From Actinomycetes bacterium (GTDB lineage: Bacteria > Actinomycetota > Aquicultoria > CAJVYJ01): 6,036 nt of DNA. The notes under the pieces were generated by a model. The model did not search any database, was not told the origin of the DNA, and saw only the letters and a program-made list of their open reading frames with translations. The stretch covers positions 1 to 6,036 of the forward strand of contig JAUVQW010000073.1 of the NCBI GenBank assembly GCA_030597945.1. The letters are read 5' to 3'. The position numbers and the translations under genes are program-made. Positions 4,429-6,036 of the stretch are shown here, one piece after another; the stretch's first letter is position 1; every line of letters starts with the position of its first letter.

Positions 4429-6036
4429 ATGCATTCGATAAGAATAGGTCTGGCGCAGATCAATTGTACCGTAGGAGACCTCAAGGGAAATACAGACAAA
4501 ATCTGTAATCATATCGATGAGGCAGAAGAAAAAGAGGTAGACGTTCTAGCCTTTCCGGAACTAACGATAACCGGCTATCCTCCAGAAGATCTTCTTCTTA
4601 AAAGTAATTTTATAAGCGACAACATAGAGGCTCTTGAAAGGGTAGTTAAATGGACCAGATCAAAGCGGGTTGTAGCGGTTGTCGGCTTTGTTGATGGAGA
4701 TAAACAATTGTATAATGCGGCGGCGATCATTCATGATGGTTTGATCATCGGCCGCTACCATAAGGTCCTTCTTCCCAACTATGGGGTCTTTGATGAAAAG
4801 AGATATTTTACTCCCGGCAATGAATATCCGGTCTTTGAGGTAGATGGTATTACCATTGGAGTAAATATCTGTGAGGATATCTGGTTTTCAGAAGGACCCG
4901 CCCATATCCAATCAGCTTGCGGTGACGCTAAGCTGATTATAAATATCAATGCTTCTCCATACCATGTCGGAAAAGGCAAAGAACGGGAGAGCATGCTTGT
5001 CCGCAGGGCAGATGAGAGCGGAGCGACATTTGCTTATGTAAATATGGTCGGTGGTCAAGACGAACTTGTTTTTGACGGCCACAGCTTGATTGTCGGGCCC
5101 GGCAGAGAGATTCTGGTTAGAGGGCGGCAATTTAGAGAGGATCTCATCATCGCCGATCTCGACGCTGATGATCTAAGGCAAAGGAGCGTCGGGGACGATC
5201 TTGATCTAGAAATAAAAAATAAATATGAGACTTTGAACATCGACTTCGAAAGAGCGGTGAATGATAAGAGCGAAACAATGGCTCCGATTATCTACAAATC
5301 GCTGGAGTTAGAAGATGAGATATATAACGCGCTTGTAACAGGGGTCCGTGATTATGTTGACAAGAACGGTTTTAAGAAAGCATTGATAGGCCTATCGGGT
5401 GGTATCGATTCGGCGTTAACGGCGGTTATCGCAACCGATGCTATCGGTTCTAAAAACGTCATCGGCGTATTTATGCCTTCAGCTTATTCTTCGGCTGAAA
5501 GTGAGGAAGACGCCCGCGAACTCTCGTCAAATCTAGGCATAACATTTATAAATATTCCAATAACCGGGGCTTATAAGGAATATATATCGATGTTGAAAGA
5601 AGTTTTTAAGGGAAAAGACGCCGATACTACGGAAGAGAATATCCAAGCAAGGATAAGAGGCAACATTTTAATGGCGATATCGAACAAGTTTGGTAATTTG
5701 CTTCTTTCAACCGGAAATAAGAGTGAGATGAGTGTTGGCTACGCTACTCTTTACGGAGATATGTCCGGGGGTTTTTCAGTTTTAAAAGATGTATATAAAA
5801 CGATAGTCTACCGAATTTCCAAAAGGATTGATGAGCGCTCTAAATCTACGGTGATCCCTCCAAGGATACTTACAAAGGAGCCAACCGCTGAGCTTCGACC
5901 TGATCAAAAAGATTCAGATAGCCTGCCGCCTTATGAGGTTCTCGATAATATTCTTTTAGACTACATCGAGAAAGATAAGAGCATTCAGGAGATTGCGGAT
6001 ACGGGTATCGATATTGATCTGGTTCGATCGATCATA
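4429..6036 (+). CDS. nadE: Glutamine-dependent NAD+ synthetase, 3' end cut by window
   Basis: The enzyme makes NAD+ from nicotinic acid adenine dinucleotide, ATP and ammonia drawn from glutamine. The 536 visible codons have no stop. The N-terminal nitrilase-like glutaminase domain (about 4-270) shows Glu44 in FPEL, Lys112 in YHKVLLPNYGVFDE and Cys148 in NICEDIW, a complete catalytic triad. The C-terminal synthetase domain (from about 290) has the ATP-binding loop SGGIDS (323-328), LLLSTGNKSE (424-433), YGDMSGGFSVLKDVYKT (442-458) and KEPTAELRPDQKD (483-495). Usual length is about 540-580 aa, so only a short C-terminal piece is missing. The ATG at 4429-4431 is the only usual start after the in-frame TGA at 4414. 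Its ribosome site is poor. It follows the P-II gene closely and may share its transcript. Confidence 0.96.
   Translation, partial: MHSIRIGLAQINCTVGDLKGNTDKICNHIDEAEEKEVDVLAFPELTITGYPPEDLLLKSNFISDNIEALERVVKWTRSKRVVAVVGFVDGDKQLYNAAAIIHDGLIIGRYHKVLLPNYGVFDEKRYFTPGNEYPVFEVDGITIGVNICEDIWFSEGPAHIQSACGDAKLIININASPYHVGKGKERESMLVRRADESGATFAYVNMVGGQDELVFDGHSLIVGPGREILVRGRQFREDLIIADLDADDLRQRSVGDDLDLEIKNKYETLNIDFERAVNDKSETMAPIIYKSLELEDEIYNALVTGVRDYVDKNGFKKALIGLSGGIDSALTAVIATDAIGSKNVIGVFMPSAYSSAESEEDARELSSNLGITFINIPITGAYKEYISMLKEVFKGKDADTTEENIQARIRGNILMAISNKFGNLLLSTGNKSEMSVGYATLYGDMSGGFSVLKDVYKTIVYRISKRIDERSKSTVIPPRILTKEPTAELRPDQKDSDSLPPYEVLDNILLDYIEKDKSIQEIADTGIDIDLVRSII

Noticed and set aside
4779..5240. 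Minus-strand frames at 4779-4994, 4912-5130 and 5055-5240
   Set aside because: All are antisense to nadE, whose catalytic motifs are continuous across the region.

Overview
The window looks like bacterial chromosome of moderate G+C. Genes carry Shine-Dalgarno sites, and a tRNA remnant encodes its own CCA end. The gene content (a C_GCAxxG_C_C redox protein, a stomatin/NfeD membrane operon, P-II plus glutamine-dependent NAD synthetase) suits an anaerobic or facultative bacterium. I cannot name the phylum. The weak guess that it is an uncultivated anaerobic lineage rests on general gene style only.

Left edge (1-372): this is a mobile-element boundary. An A-rich, gene-free tail (1-122) ends exactly at the 5' edge of the anticodon loop of a truncated tRNA-Arg(ACG), which keeps only tRNA positions 32-76 (123-167). 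This is the expected scar of a tyrosine-recombinase element whose body lies to the left, outside the window. The tRNA's last bases and 5 bases beyond CCA recur as a 25-bp exact direct repeat (148-172 and 333-357). Between the copies sits a ~120-bp element with imperfect terminal inverted repeats (167-289). The second copy is bracketed by two near-identical C4/G5 hairpins.

Middle left (373-2837, minus strand): a compact three-gene operon, read from right to left, encodes a short NfeD-family membrane protein, a stomatin/SPFH protein, and a long NfeD-like protein with three OB-like repeats. The genes are separated by single bases. A candidate promoter overlaps a perfect 16-bp palindrome upstream (2889-2932).

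Middle right (3049-4022, minus strand): a 108-aa cysteine/tryptophan-rich, tail-anchored protein that I do not recognise is followed by a strong intrinsic terminator. Upstream of it is a C_GCAxxG_C_C family redox protein.

Right (4052-6036, plus strand): a P-II nitrogen-signal protein (glnB family) has an intact 112-codon body but TTA where the start codon should be, no Tyr51 and no Arg101. It is followed 38 bp later by nadE, glutamine-dependent NAD+ synthetase, which runs off the window after 536 codons. P-II is known to control glutamine-dependent NAD synthetases in some bacteria, so this pair may be a functional nitrogen/NAD module, or one whose regulator is decaying.
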